Positions 1-6,264 are shown, numbered from the stretch's first letter. The stretch: 6,605 nt of DNA from Actinomycetes bacterium (GCA_023461115.1 JAEWOA010000095.1:1-6605); one strand, 5' to 3'. Notes: a model not told the origin generated them from the letters alone. Program-made: numbers and translations.

Positions 1-50
1 GCGCGACCGCTCCCGCGACGCGCGTGACGACGGGCCCGGCGGGGGCCTAG
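1..50 (+). CDS. Possible 3' end of a rightward gene (partial)
   Basis: Reading from base 3, the frame is open for fifteen codons from the window edge to a TAG at 48-50. It encodes an Ala/Thr/Pro-rich tail ending in VTTGPAGA, and almost all third positions are G or C, as expected of a coding frame in this genome. If real, the gene converges on the RND transporter, and the two stop codons lie only four bases apart. The piece is too short to name a family. The other frames are also GC-rich, so this could be non-coding sequence or part of a gene in another frame. Confidence 0.25.
   Translation, partial: ATAPATRVTTGPAGA
33..47 (-). terminator. Short GC hairpin just after the RND transporter gene
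   Basis: The arms GGCCC (33-37) and GGGCC (43-47) are perfectly complementary around a 5-base loop, seven bases beyond the transporter stop codon in its direction of transcription. No U-run follows. High-GC actinobacterial terminators often lack one, so this may be a weak terminator. A 5-bp GC stem is common by chance in DNA of this composition, so confidence is low. If a convergent gene ends at 50, the hairpin lies within its last codons. Confidence 0.3.
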
Positions 51-54
51 CGCG

Positions 55-3000
55 TCACGCGGTCGCCGGCTCGGCGCCTCCGTCCGTCGTCGCCGCCTCA
101 CGCTGGGCCTCACGCTTGGCCTCACGCTTGGCCTCACGCTGGGCCTCACGCTGGGCCTCGCGCTTGGCCTCGCGCTTGTCGTGGCGGCGGGCCTTGCGGC
201 GCTCGGTGAGCGTGTAGATCACCGGGACGACCACCAGCGTCAGCAGCGTGGAGGTGATCAGGCCGCCGATGACGACGATCGCGAGCGGCCGCGAGATGAA
301 CGCCCCGCCGCCCGTGATCCCGAACGCCATGGGCAGGAGCGCGAAGATCGTCGCCGCGGCCGTCATCACGATGGGCCGCAGGCGCTTGCGGGCGCCCTCG
401 GCCACCGCGTCGTCGAGCGGCCGGCCGCGCGTGCGGTACTGGTTGATCAGGTCGATCAGCACCACCGCGTTCGAGACGACGATGCCGACGAGCATGAGCA
501 TGCCGATCAGCGCGGGCACCCCCAGCGGCGTGCCGGTCAGCAGCAGCCCCGCGAGCGCGCCGGTCGCGGCGAACGGGATCGACACCAGGAGGATCAGCGG
601 CTGGCCGAGCGAGTTGAACGTCGCGACGAGCACGATGTACACGATCGCGATCGCCAGCAGCAGCGCGAGCCCGAGGTCCCCGAACGCGTCGGCCTGGTCC
701 GCCGCCACGCCCGCGACGACGACGTCCGCGCCCTGCGGCAGGTCGAGCGCCGCCATGCGCGCCGTGAGGTCCGCGGACAGCGCGCCGACGTCCTGGCCCG
801 CCGGGGTGACCGAGACGGTGACCGTGCGGCGGCCGTCGGTGCGGGTGATCGACGCCTGCGTCTCGACCACCTGGACGTCCGCGACCTCGGCGAGCAGCAC
901 GCCACCGGTGGGAGTCGCGAGGACCGTGCTCTTGAGCGCCTCGATGTCCGCCGGCGGCTCACCGAACGACGCGACGACCGACACCGGGCCGTCGCCGAGG
1001 TCCACGGTCCCGAGCTTGGGGTCGTTCATCAGCCCGGCGACCGTCGTCGCGACGCCGGTCTCGGTGAGGCCCGCGGCGGCGGCCGCCGCACGGTCGACCG
1101 TGACCTGCACGACGGGCTGGTCGGCTGCGAGCGTGCTGCTCACGGCGTCTCCGTCGGGAGCCTTCTCGGCTTCGGCCTGCACCTGCTCGGCGGCCTCGGC
1201 GAGCGTGTCGGCGTCGTCGGCGGACACCACGAGGTCCACGGTGGACGAGCCGAACCCGGCGCTTCCCGCGGCCACGGTGAGCTGCGTGATTGGCGCGGTG
1301 TCGAGGTCCTGCACCGCGGCGCGGATGTCGTCGGACACGCGCTCGTTGTCGGCGCCCTCGTCGAACGTGACCGCGAAGTTGGCGTTGCCCGCGCCGCCCG
1401 TGAACGCCTCGAAGCCGCTGCCCTGCCCACCGGACGTCTGCACGGTGGCGACGCCGTCGACGTCCATGAGCGCGTCCTCGACCGTCTCGGCCGACGCGGA
1501 CTGCGCGGCCAGGGACGTGCCCGGCTCGAACTTGGCGCTCACGGTGACCGTGTCCTGGCCGGAGTCGCCGATGAGGTTGGTCTCGAGCAGCGGCGTCAGC
1601 CCGAGCGTGCCGACGAGCACGCCGACCGCGACGAGCAGGGTGACGACCGGCCGCCGCAGCGACGCCGCGAGCAGCGGCAGGTAGCCGCGCTGCCACAGCC
1701 CGTGCCGCTCCTTGGCCTCGGCCTCCTCGCGCAACCGGGCGCCCTCGGCGTCGTCGTGCGCGAGCACGGGGTTCTTGACGAACCAGTACGCGAGCACCGG
1801 CACGATCGTCAGCGCGACGAACAGCGACGCGCCCATCGCGATGGCGACCGTGAACGCGAACGGCCGGAACAGCTCGCCGACGAAGCCGCCGACGAACCCG
1901 ATGGGCGCGAACACCGCGACGGTCGCCAGCGTGGAGGCCGTGATGGCGCCGCCGACCTCGCGCACGGCGCCGAGCACCGCGGCCTTGCGCTCCTCGCCGT
2001 AGGACAGGTGCCGCGAGATGTTCTCGATGACGACGATCGAGTCGTCCACCACACGCCCGATCGCGATGGTGAGCGCGGCGAGCGTGAGCAGGTTCAGGGT
2101 GTAGCCGGTGGCCTTCATGATCGAGAAGGCCACGAGCAGCGACAGGGGGATCGACACCGCGGAGACGAGCGTGGACCGCCACGACGCCAGGAACAGCAGG
2201 ATCACGAGCACCGCGAACACCAGGCCGAGGCCGCCCTCGGTGGCCAGGCCCTCGATCGACTCGGTGATGAACGGCGCCTGGTCGAACACGACCGTGACGT
2301 CGACGCCCTGCGCGTCGAGCCGGTCCGCGAGGTCGTCGAGCACCTGGGTGACTGCGCGCGAGACCTCGACGACGTTGCCGTCGGGGGTCTTGGTGATCGC
2401 GACCGCGAGCGACGGGTCGCCGTTGAGGCGCGAGAACGACGTCGCGGCGGCCTCGCCGTCCACCACGGTGGCGAAGTCCGACAGCGCGACCGTGCCGCCG
2501 CCCGTCGTCATGACCGGCAGCCCCTGCAGCTCCTCGACGCTCGTGATCGGCGTCCCCACCTGCACCGACAGCGTCTGCTCGCCGTCGGTCAGCGTGCCCG
2601 CGGGCAGCCGGACGCCGTTGCGCTCGAGCACGTCCAGGACGTCGGCCGGCGTGACGCCGAGCCCGCCCATCGCCTGCAGGTCGACGTCGACGGTGATCAG
2701 CCGCTCGGGGGCCCCGGTGACCGCGACGGTCCGCACGTTGGCGACGTCCTCGAGCTCAGGGACCAGCACCTCGTCGACGGACTTCTGCAGTGCGGCGGTG
2801 TCGTCGCCGCCCGAGACCGCGAGCTGCACCACGGGCAGGTCGTCGAGCGAGCCGGCGAGCACCTGGGGGTCGACGTCGTCGGGAAGCTGCGACGCCGCGT
2901 TCTCCAGCGCGCCGCGCAGCTCGGCCACCGCGGTGGTCACGTTGGTGCCGTAGCGGAACATCACGGTGGTGGCGGACAGGCTGCTCGACGACGTCGAGGT

Positions 3001-3243
3001 CACCTGGTCCACGCCGTCCACGCCGAGCACGGCGCCCTCGACGATCGTCGTGACCTGCTGCTCGACGACCTGCGGCGACGCGCCGGGATAGACGCCGATC
3101 ACCGCGGCCGCGGGGAACGAGATCGACGGGATGAGCTCTTGGCGCAGCGAGCCGAGGCTCACGACGCCGAGGAGCGCGACGGCGACGGTGACAAGGGCGG
3201 TGAGCGCTCGGTGGGCGAGCGAGAAGCGCGCGAGGCGGTGCAC
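55..3243 (-). CDS. RND-superfamily efflux transporter permease (AcrB/SwrC-like)
   Basis: This is a complete 1062-residue inner-membrane pump of the AcrB family, probably a proton-driven exporter of lipophilic or amphipathic compounds; the substrate is unknown. The fold follows the family: TM1 near residues 12-31, a first large extracytoplasmic loop to about 335, TM2-TM6 from about 338, TM7 near 532-552, a second large loop to about 850, then TM8-TM12 ending near 1013. The TM4 proton-relay pair is present (D400 and D401, in RVVDDSIV), as are R954 and T961, which align with AcrB R971 and T978. The AcrB TM10 lysine (K940) is replaced by S924 in VVSNAV, as I recall for Gram-positive relatives such as Bacillus SwrC. 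The start is GTG at 3241-3243, with GGGAG six bases upstream. Residues 1023-1050 form a charged repeat tail. No periplasmic adaptor or TolC gene is in the window. The gene lies 91 bases downstream of the acetyltransferase, on the same strand. Confidence 0.95.
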   Translation of the reverse strand: MHRLARFSLAHRALTALVTVAVALLGVVSLGSLRQELIPSISFPAAAVIGVYPGASPQVVEQQVTTIVEGAVLGVDGVDQVTSTSSSSLSATTVMFRYGTNVTTAVAELRGALENAASQLPDDVDPQVLAGSLDDLPVVQLAVSGGDDTAALQKSVDEVLVPELEDVANVRTVAVTGAPERLITVDVDLQAMGGLGVTPADVLDVLERNGVRLPAGTLTDGEQTLSVQVGTPITSVEELQGLPVMTTGGGTVALSDFATVVDGEAAATSFSRLNGDPSLAVAITKTPDGNVVEVSRAVTQVLDDLADRLDAQGVDVTVVFDQAPFITESIEGLATEGGLGLVFAVLVILLFLASWRSTLVSAVSIPLSLLVAFSIMKATGYTLNLLTLAALTIAIGRVVDDSIVVIENISRHLSYGEERKAAVLGAVREVGGAITASTLATVAVFAPIGFVGGFVGELFRPFAFTVAIAMGASLFVALTIVPVLAYWFVKNPVLAHDDAEGARLREEAEAKERHGLWQRGYLPLLAASLRRPVVTLLVAVGVLVGTLGLTPLLETNLIGDSGQDTVTVSAKFEPGTSLAAQSASAETVEDALMDVDGVATVQTSGGQGSGFEAFTGGAGNANFAVTFDEGADNERVSDDIRAAVQDLDTAPITQLTVAAGSAGFGSSTVDLVVSADDADTLAEAAEQVQAEAEKAPDGDAVSSTLAADQPVVQVTVDRAAAAAAGLTETGVATTVAGLMNDPKLGTVDLGDGPVSVVASFGEPPADIEALKSTVLATPTGGVLLAEVADVQVVETQASITRTDGRRTVTVSVTPAGQDVGALSADLTARMAALDLPQGADVVVAGVAADQADAFGDLGLALLLAIAIVYIVLVATFNSLGQPLILLVSIPFAATGALAGLLLTGTPLGVPALIGMLMLVGIVVSNAVVLIDLINQYRTRGRPLDDAVAEGARKRLRPIVMTAAATIFALLPMAFGITGGGAFISRPLAIVVIGGLITSTLLTLVVVPVIYTLTERRKARRHDKREAKREAQREAQREAKREAKREAQREAATTDGGAEPATA
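94..177 (-). repeat. Seven in-frame 12-bp tandem repeats (K/Q-R-E-A tail)
   Basis: Seven contiguous 12-base units lie within the 3' end of the transporter gene, differing mainly at the first codon (AAG or CAG) and at synonymous sites. They encode KREA, KREA, QREA, QREA, KREA, KREA, QREA (residues 1023-1050), after an Arg/Lys-rich stretch and before a short Ala/Thr/Gly tail. The repeats lie beyond the last membrane helix, so they should be cytoplasmic and probably form a charged alpha-helix. Each unit is exactly four codons, so gain or loss of copies would keep the frame. Function is unknown. Confidence 0.92.
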
Positions 3244-3249
3244 AGCAGA

Positions 3250-3271
3250 CTCCCGTGGTGGTGGGCCACGG
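3250..3271 (-). promoter_or_regulatory. RND gene ribosome binding site beside a 6-bp hairpin
   Basis: The sequence complementary to 3250-3254 reads GGGAG and lies six bases upstream of the GTG start, so it is the likely Shine-Dalgarno sequence and supports this start. Immediately upstream in the mRNA, CCGTGG and CCACGG (3253-3258 and 3266-3271 on the plus strand) can pair around a 7-base loop. The stem takes in the first two G residues of the Shine-Dalgarno sequence, which could modestly reduce ribosome access. The ribosome binding site is well supported; a regulatory role for the hairpin is inference. Confidence 0.5.
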
Positions 3272-3295
3272 CGCCACAGCCGCGACGTCTGAGGC

Positions 3296-3322
3296 TAACG
3301 CGCTGGCTGCGGCGTGAGTTCC
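3296..3322 (-). promoter_or_regulatory. Candidate ECF-sigma promoter (GGAAC-N18-GTTA) for the RND gene
   Basis: On the minus strand, GGAAC (3318-3322) is followed by exactly 18 bases and then GTTA (3296-3299), with C just before the GTT. This matches the GGAAY, about 18 bases, GTT pattern known for actinobacterial SigR/SigH promoters and is similar to SigE-type promoters. Transcription would begin about ten bases further on, leaving a leader of roughly 45 bases before the GTG start. The same motif with the same spacing precedes the hexapeptide-repeat gene. Identification is by motif only. Confidence 0.5.
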
Positions 3323-3334
3323 GCGCGGGGGCGC

Positions 3335-4051
3335 TCAGGCGAGCGGGCCGGGCGTGCGCACGACGAGGAACGTCCGGTCGGCGCGGTGCTCGAAGCCGAG
3401 CGCCTCGTACAGCCGGATCGCGCCGGTGTTGGCGGCGCTCGCGTGCAGGAACGGGGTGTCCCCGCGCTCGCGGATCTCGTGCGCCACGGCCTTGACCAGG
3501 CGCGACGCGTAGCCGCGGCCCCGGAACCGACTGTCGGTGCACACCGCGCTGATCTCGGTGAAGCCGTCGGCGTGCAGCCGCTCGCCCGCCATGGCGACGA
3601 GCTCGCCGGCGACGCGGAAGCCCAGGTACGTGCCGAGCCGGTAGGTCTCGGGCTCGAACGGGCCCGGCTCGGTGCGCCGCACGAGCGCGAGCATCTCGAG
3701 CGCGTCGTCGGCGCCGAGCCGGAGCGCGTCGGCGTCGGGCGCGCTGCGCAGGCGGTCGGTGGCGACCATCTGGACGCCCTGGAACGCGCCGACGCGCTCC
3801 CAGCCCGCGGGCGGCTCGGCGGACACGCCCGCGAGCGTGACCTGCACGCCCGCGCCGACGAGCGCCGCGAGGTCGGCCCACGAGCGCGGGTCGTGCTGGT
3901 CGCGCAGCGCGATGATCGGGGACACCTCGGGCCGGTAGCGCAGCGCGTCGCCCGAGCCGACGGCGAATTGCGCGTGCGCGCCGGTGAGCGCGGACCAGGC
4001 GGGGTTGTCGAGCGCGTCGGCGCCGGCGGCGGTCAGTGGTGTGGCGGTCAT
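3335..4051 (-). CDS. GNAT-family N-acetyltransferase (FR47-like C-terminal domain)
   Basis: This 238-residue protein should transfer an acetyl group from acetyl-CoA to an amine; the substrate cannot be told from sequence. The C-terminal half carries the GNAT core. Motif A includes AVCTDSRFRGRGYASRL, in which R177, G180 and A182 form the acetyl-CoA pyrophosphate loop (R-x-x-G-x-A). The later segment has N208, A211, L214 and Y215, ending in LGF (218-220). The N-terminal half (LDNPAWSALTGAHAQFAVG and onward) resembles the poorly conserved half of FR47-like GNATs. I chose ATG 4049-4051 because the LDNPAW motif begins about 15 residues later. The frame stays open to a GTG at 4106-4108, which would add 19 Arg-rich residues with little resemblance to the family. 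No strong Shine-Dalgarno sequence is visible before the chosen start. It lies upstream of, and in the same direction as, the transporter, and is divergent from the glucanase. No promoter was identified. Confidence 0.87.
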   Translation of the reverse strand: MTATPLTAAGADALDNPAWSALTGAHAQFAVGSGDALRYRPEVSPIIALRDQHDPRSWADLAALVGAGVQVTLAGVSAEPPAGWERVGAFQGVQMVATDRLRSAPDADALRLGADDALEMLALVRRTEPGPFEPETYRLGTYLGFRVAGELVAMAGERLHADGFTEISAVCTDSRFRGRGYASRLVKAVAHEIRERGDTPFLHASAANTGAIRLYEALGFEHRADRTFLVVRTPGPLA

Positions 4052-4137
4052 GAGCGCATTGAACGCGCGCGAGCGCCGCGCGCATCCCCGGTTGCCCGGT
4101 CGTCTCACGTTCCGGGCGCCGTCGTCGCGGCGAACGC

Positions 4138-4181
4138 TTACTGGTCTGTAAGGAAATTCTGGTTACAGGGTTGTAAGGAAA
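4138..4181 (+). promoter_or_regulatory. Two 19-bp operator-like repeats upstream of the glucanase
   Basis: TTACTGGTCTGTAAGGAAA (4138-4156) and TTACAGGGTTGTAAGGAAA (4163-4181) match at 16 of 19 positions and start 25 bp apart. Each unit has a dyad core: TTAC-N6-GTAA in the first and TTACA-N4-TGTAA in the second, each followed by GGAAA. This is a locally AT-rich island in GC-rich DNA between two divergent genes. A paired site of this form is typical of a dimeric repressor or activator, most likely controlling the secreted glucanase and perhaps also the acetyltransferase. I do not recognise the regulator family. Confidence 0.6.
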
Positions 4182-4199
4182 CGGGCAGGTCGGTACTTT
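4171..4199 (+). promoter_or_regulatory. Weak candidate sigma-70-type promoter for the glucanase
   Basis: TTGTAA (4171-4176) and TACTTT (4194-4199) are separated by 17 bases. They match the consensus hexamers at four and three of six positions. Transcription would begin near 4206, giving a leader of about 120 bases. The -35 box would lie inside the second operator-like repeat, so a bound regulator would compete directly with RNA polymerase. Support is weak on sequence alone, but the arrangement is coherent. Confidence 0.3.
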
Positions 4200-4211
4200 C
4201 GGACACGAACA

Positions 4212-4286
4212 GCCCGGGGCGTCGGATCCCGTTCCGGGCGTCCCCCCGGCAACGAAGCCGGGGCCATCCGCACGCGCCCGGCGTGC
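4212..4286 (+). other. Structured 5' leader of the glucanase mRNA (candidate)
   Basis: Several perfect stems are possible. CCCCGGC/GCCGGGG (4244-4250 with 4257-4263, loop AACGAA) is the strongest. GCACGC/GCGTGC (4270-4275 with 4281-4286) follows it. CCCG/CGGG (4228-4231 with 4235-4238) and CGGAT/ATCCG (4223-4227 with 4266-4270) together with the first stem would form a compact three-way junction. An alternative stem, GCCCGG/CCGGGC (4212-4217 with 4234-4239), would exclude the CCCG/CGGG hairpin. GC-rich DNA makes hairpins easily, and I cannot match this to a named riboswitch class, so a regulatory role is speculative. Confidence 0.3.
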
Positions 4287-4310
4287 CCGATCCCGCCCAC
4301 ACCATCGTCC

Positions 4311-4316
4311 GGAGGG
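4311..4316 (+). promoter_or_regulatory. Ribosome binding site of the glucanase gene
   Basis: GGAGGG lies ten bases upstream of the ATG at 4327. It fixes this start, which also places a complete signal peptide at the N-terminus. Confidence 0.75.
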
Positions 4317-4326
4317 ACGCTCCTTC

Positions 4327-6201
4327 ATGCTGCCCACGCACGCCCGCCGCCGCGCGCGCACGATCGGCGCGGCGCTCTGCGCGCCGCTCGTCGTCGTGGC
4401 CCTCGCGGTCACACCAGCCCAGGCCACCGGTCCGGCGAACCCCGACCTCGGCCCGAACACGATCGTCTTCGACCCGTCCATGCCGGTCGCGCAGATCCAG
4501 GCGAAGGTCGACGCCATCGCCGCCCAGCAGACCCCCGCGCAGTTCGGCGCCGGGCGGTACGCGCTGCTGTTCAAGCCCGGCACGTACGGCACGCCCGAGC
4601 AGCCGCTCCGCTTCGAGGTCGGCTACTACACCGAGGTCGCGGGCCTGGGCCTGTCCCCCGACGACGTCGTCGTCAACGGCGCGATCGAGGTCCGCAACCA
4701 GTGCTTCCCCACGGCCCCCGGCGACCCCACGGACTGCACCGCGCTCGTGAACTTCTGGCGCTCGCTGTCCAACCTCTCGATCCACTTCTCGGGCGCCGGC
4801 GAGCCCGACGGCTGCAAGACGTCCGCCAACTTCTGGGCCGTGTCCCAGGCCGCGCCCATGCGCCGCGTGCACCTGACCGGCGCGAACCTCTCGCTCATGG
4901 ACTACTGCTCGCCCGGCCCGCAGTACGCCAGCGGCGGGTACATCGCGGACTCCGACCTGCCCTTCACGATCAACGGCAGCCAGCAGCAGTTCCTGGTGCG
5001 CGACTCGTCGGTCGGCGGGTGGAGCAACTCGGTGTGGAACCAGGTGTTCTCCGGCGTCGTCGGCGCCCCCGACGACACCTTCAGCGCCGAGGGCGAGAAG
5101 TACACGACGCTCCAGACGACGCCGCAGTCCCGCGAGAAGCCGTTCCTGTACGTGGACGCCAAGGGCAAGTGGAACGTCTTCGTCCCCAGCACGCGCACCG
5201 ACTCACGCGACGTCGCGTGGCGTGACGGCGCCAACGGGCGCTCGATCCCGCTCAAGGACTTCTACGTCGCCAAGCCCGGCGCCAAGGTCTCGACGATCAA
5301 CGCGCACCTGCTCGCGGGCAAGCACCTGCTCCTGACGCCCGGCGTCTACGAGAACTCCCAGCCGATCATCGTGAGCCGCAAGAACACGGTCGTGCTAGGC
5401 CTCGGCCTGGCCACGATCGTGCCGCTCAAGGGCTCGATCGGGATCCAGACGCTCGACGTCCCGGGCGTCGACCTCGCCGGGATCATGCTCGACGCCGGGG
5501 CGGTCTCGTCGCCCGCGCTCGTCGTCGTCGGGACGCCGCTGTCCAAGCTCGACTCGCTGCTCCGCAAGCCGCTGCTGTCCGACCCCAAGAACCCGACCGT
5601 GCTGCACGACGTGTTCTTCCGGATCGGCGGCGCCCACGTCGGCAAGGCGGCCACGAGCCTCGTCGTCAACGCGAACCACACGATCGTCGACCACACGTGG
5701 GCCTGGCGCGGCGACCACGGCGAGGGCGTCGGCTGGAACGTCAACACCGCGCGCAACGGCGTCGTCGTCAACGGCGACGACGTGCTCGCCACCGGCCTGT
5801 TCGCCGAGCACTACCAGCAGTACAACGTGATCTGGAACGGCGAGCGCGGCCGCACCATCTTCTTCCAGAACGAGCTGCCCTACGACCCGCCGAGCCAGGA
5901 CGCGTGGCGCCACGGCTCGACGCTCGGGTGGGCGGCCTACAAGGTGGCCGACTCGGTCCGCACGCACGAGGCGTGGGGGCTCGGCTCGTACATCTACACC
6001 AACGTGGTGCCGACGCTGCACGCCACGCAGGGCTTCGAGGTCCCCCGCCGGCCCGGCGTGAAGCTGCACCACCTCATCGGGGTCTCCCTCAACAACGCGG
6101 GCACGCTCGACTCCGTGGTCAACGGCGTCGGGGCCCCCGCTGTGGGGACGCCGGGCGGCTCGACGACCTCCCTGGTGGTCGAGTACCCACCGGCGCCCTG
6201 A
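4327..6201 (+). CDS. Secreted two-beta-helix protein, GH55-type beta-1,3-glucanase
   Basis: This 624-residue precursor is probably an extracellular exo-beta-1,3-glucanase acting on laminarin, callose or fungal wall glucan. Residues 1-33 are a Sec-type signal peptide: an Arg-rich start, a hydrophobic core at 13-28, and cleavage after AQA (33/34). Two parallel beta-helix halves follow. The first begins at FKPGTYG (82-88) and the second at LTPGVYE (336-342); each runs on to a GLGL motif (106-109 and 358-361). The segment from E494 through W503 to NELPYD (515-520) resembles the GH55 active-site region. E494 and E516 are 22 residues apart, the same spacing as E480 and the catalytic acid E502 that I recall for Streptomyces SacteLam55A. 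Four cysteines (126, 137, 163, 194), all in the first half, could form disulfides. No carbohydrate-binding module is visible, and the length is about that of bacterial GH55 enzymes. It has its own control region and terminator. Relatives are sometimes labelled adenylyl cyclase or coagulation factor 5/8 protein; nothing here supports either. It could be a non-catalytic GH55 homologue. Confidence 0.85.
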   Translation: MLPTHARRRARTIGAALCAPLVVVALAVTPAQATGPANPDLGPNTIVFDPSMPVAQIQAKVDAIAAQQTPAQFGAGRYALLFKPGTYGTPEQPLRFEVGYYTEVAGLGLSPDDVVVNGAIEVRNQCFPTAPGDPTDCTALVNFWRSLSNLSIHFSGAGEPDGCKTSANFWAVSQAAPMRRVHLTGANLSLMDYCSPGPQYASGGYIADSDLPFTINGSQQQFLVRDSSVGGWSNSVWNQVFSGVVGAPDDTFSAEGEKYTTLQTTPQSREKPFLYVDAKGKWNVFVPSTRTDSRDVAWRDGANGRSIPLKDFYVAKPGAKVSTINAHLLAGKHLLLTPGVYENSQPIIVSRKNTVVLGLGLATIVPLKGSIGIQTLDVPGVDLAGIMLDAGAVSSPALVVVGTPLSKLDSLLRKPLLSDPKNPTVLHDVFFRIGGAHVGKAATSLVVNANHTIVDHTWAWRGDHGEGVGWNVNTARNGVVVNGDDVLATGLFAEHYQQYNVIWNGERGRTIFFQNELPYDPPSQDAWRHGSTLGWAAYKVADSVRTHEAWGLGSYIYTNVVPTLHATQGFEVPRRPGVKLHHLIGVSLNNAGTLDSVVNGVGAPAVGTPGGSTTSLVVEYPPAP

Positions 6202-6211
6202 CCCTGAGCCC

Positions 6212-6251
6212 GGCCGGGGTGGGTGGTGCTGGCAAACACCCCACCCCGGCC
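6212..6251 (+). terminator. Strong hairpin terminator after the glucanase
   Basis: A perfect 12-bp stem pairs 6212-6223 (GGCCGGGGTGGG) with 6240-6251. It can be extended by three more pairs (6226-6228 with 6237-6239) after a 2-base bulge, leaving an 8-base loop (6229-6236). It begins 11 bases after the glucanase stop codon. No U-run follows, as is common in high-GC actinobacteria. The palindrome could also act on the other strand, but no leftward gene ends here. Confidence 0.85.
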
Positions 6252-6264
6252 AGCCCGTGCGCGC

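Noticed and set aside
94..177. CRISPR-like array
   Set aside because: The 12-bp units are contiguous with no spacers and are in frame within a coding sequence.
248..1684. Second plus-strand open frame opposite the RND gene
   Set aside because: It is a Ser/Thr/Ala-rich antisense shadow without a ribosome binding site or recognisable domain. The minus-strand transporter explains the region fully.
181..3495. Very long plus-strand open frame opposite the RND gene
   Set aside because: It encodes a low-complexity Arg/Asp/His/Glu-rich product with no family features. It is the antisense shadow of a GC-rich gene and also runs through the intergenic gap into the next gene.
4108..4240. Direct repeat CGTTCCGGGCG at 4108-4118 and 4230-4240
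   Set aside because: Eleven GC-rich bases 122 bp apart, without symmetry or relation to the promoter, may be chance in this composition. The second copy is explained by the leader stems.
4212..4286. Assignment of the leader to a known riboswitch (c-di-AMP, c-di-GMP, SAM, TPP, cobalamin)
   Set aside because: None of the conserved core sequences I know for these classes could be found, so only an unnamed structured leader is reported.
4360..4384. Lipoprotein signal (Cys18 in the signal peptide)
   Set aside because: Cys18 is followed by more than ten further hydrophobic residues and is preceded by A-A-L, which does not fit a lipobox. A Sec cleavage after AQA is clearer.
4138..4872. Minus-strand open frame running out of the glucanase into its control region
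   Set aside because: It overlaps the signal peptide and operator sites on the opposite strand, has Arg/Ala/Gly-rich composition and shows no domain.
4327..6201. Adenylyl cyclase or coagulation factor 5/8 (discoidin) label for the secreted protein
   Set aside because: No cyclase catalytic motif or discoidin domain is visible, while the twin beta-helix and the E494/E516 region fit GH55.
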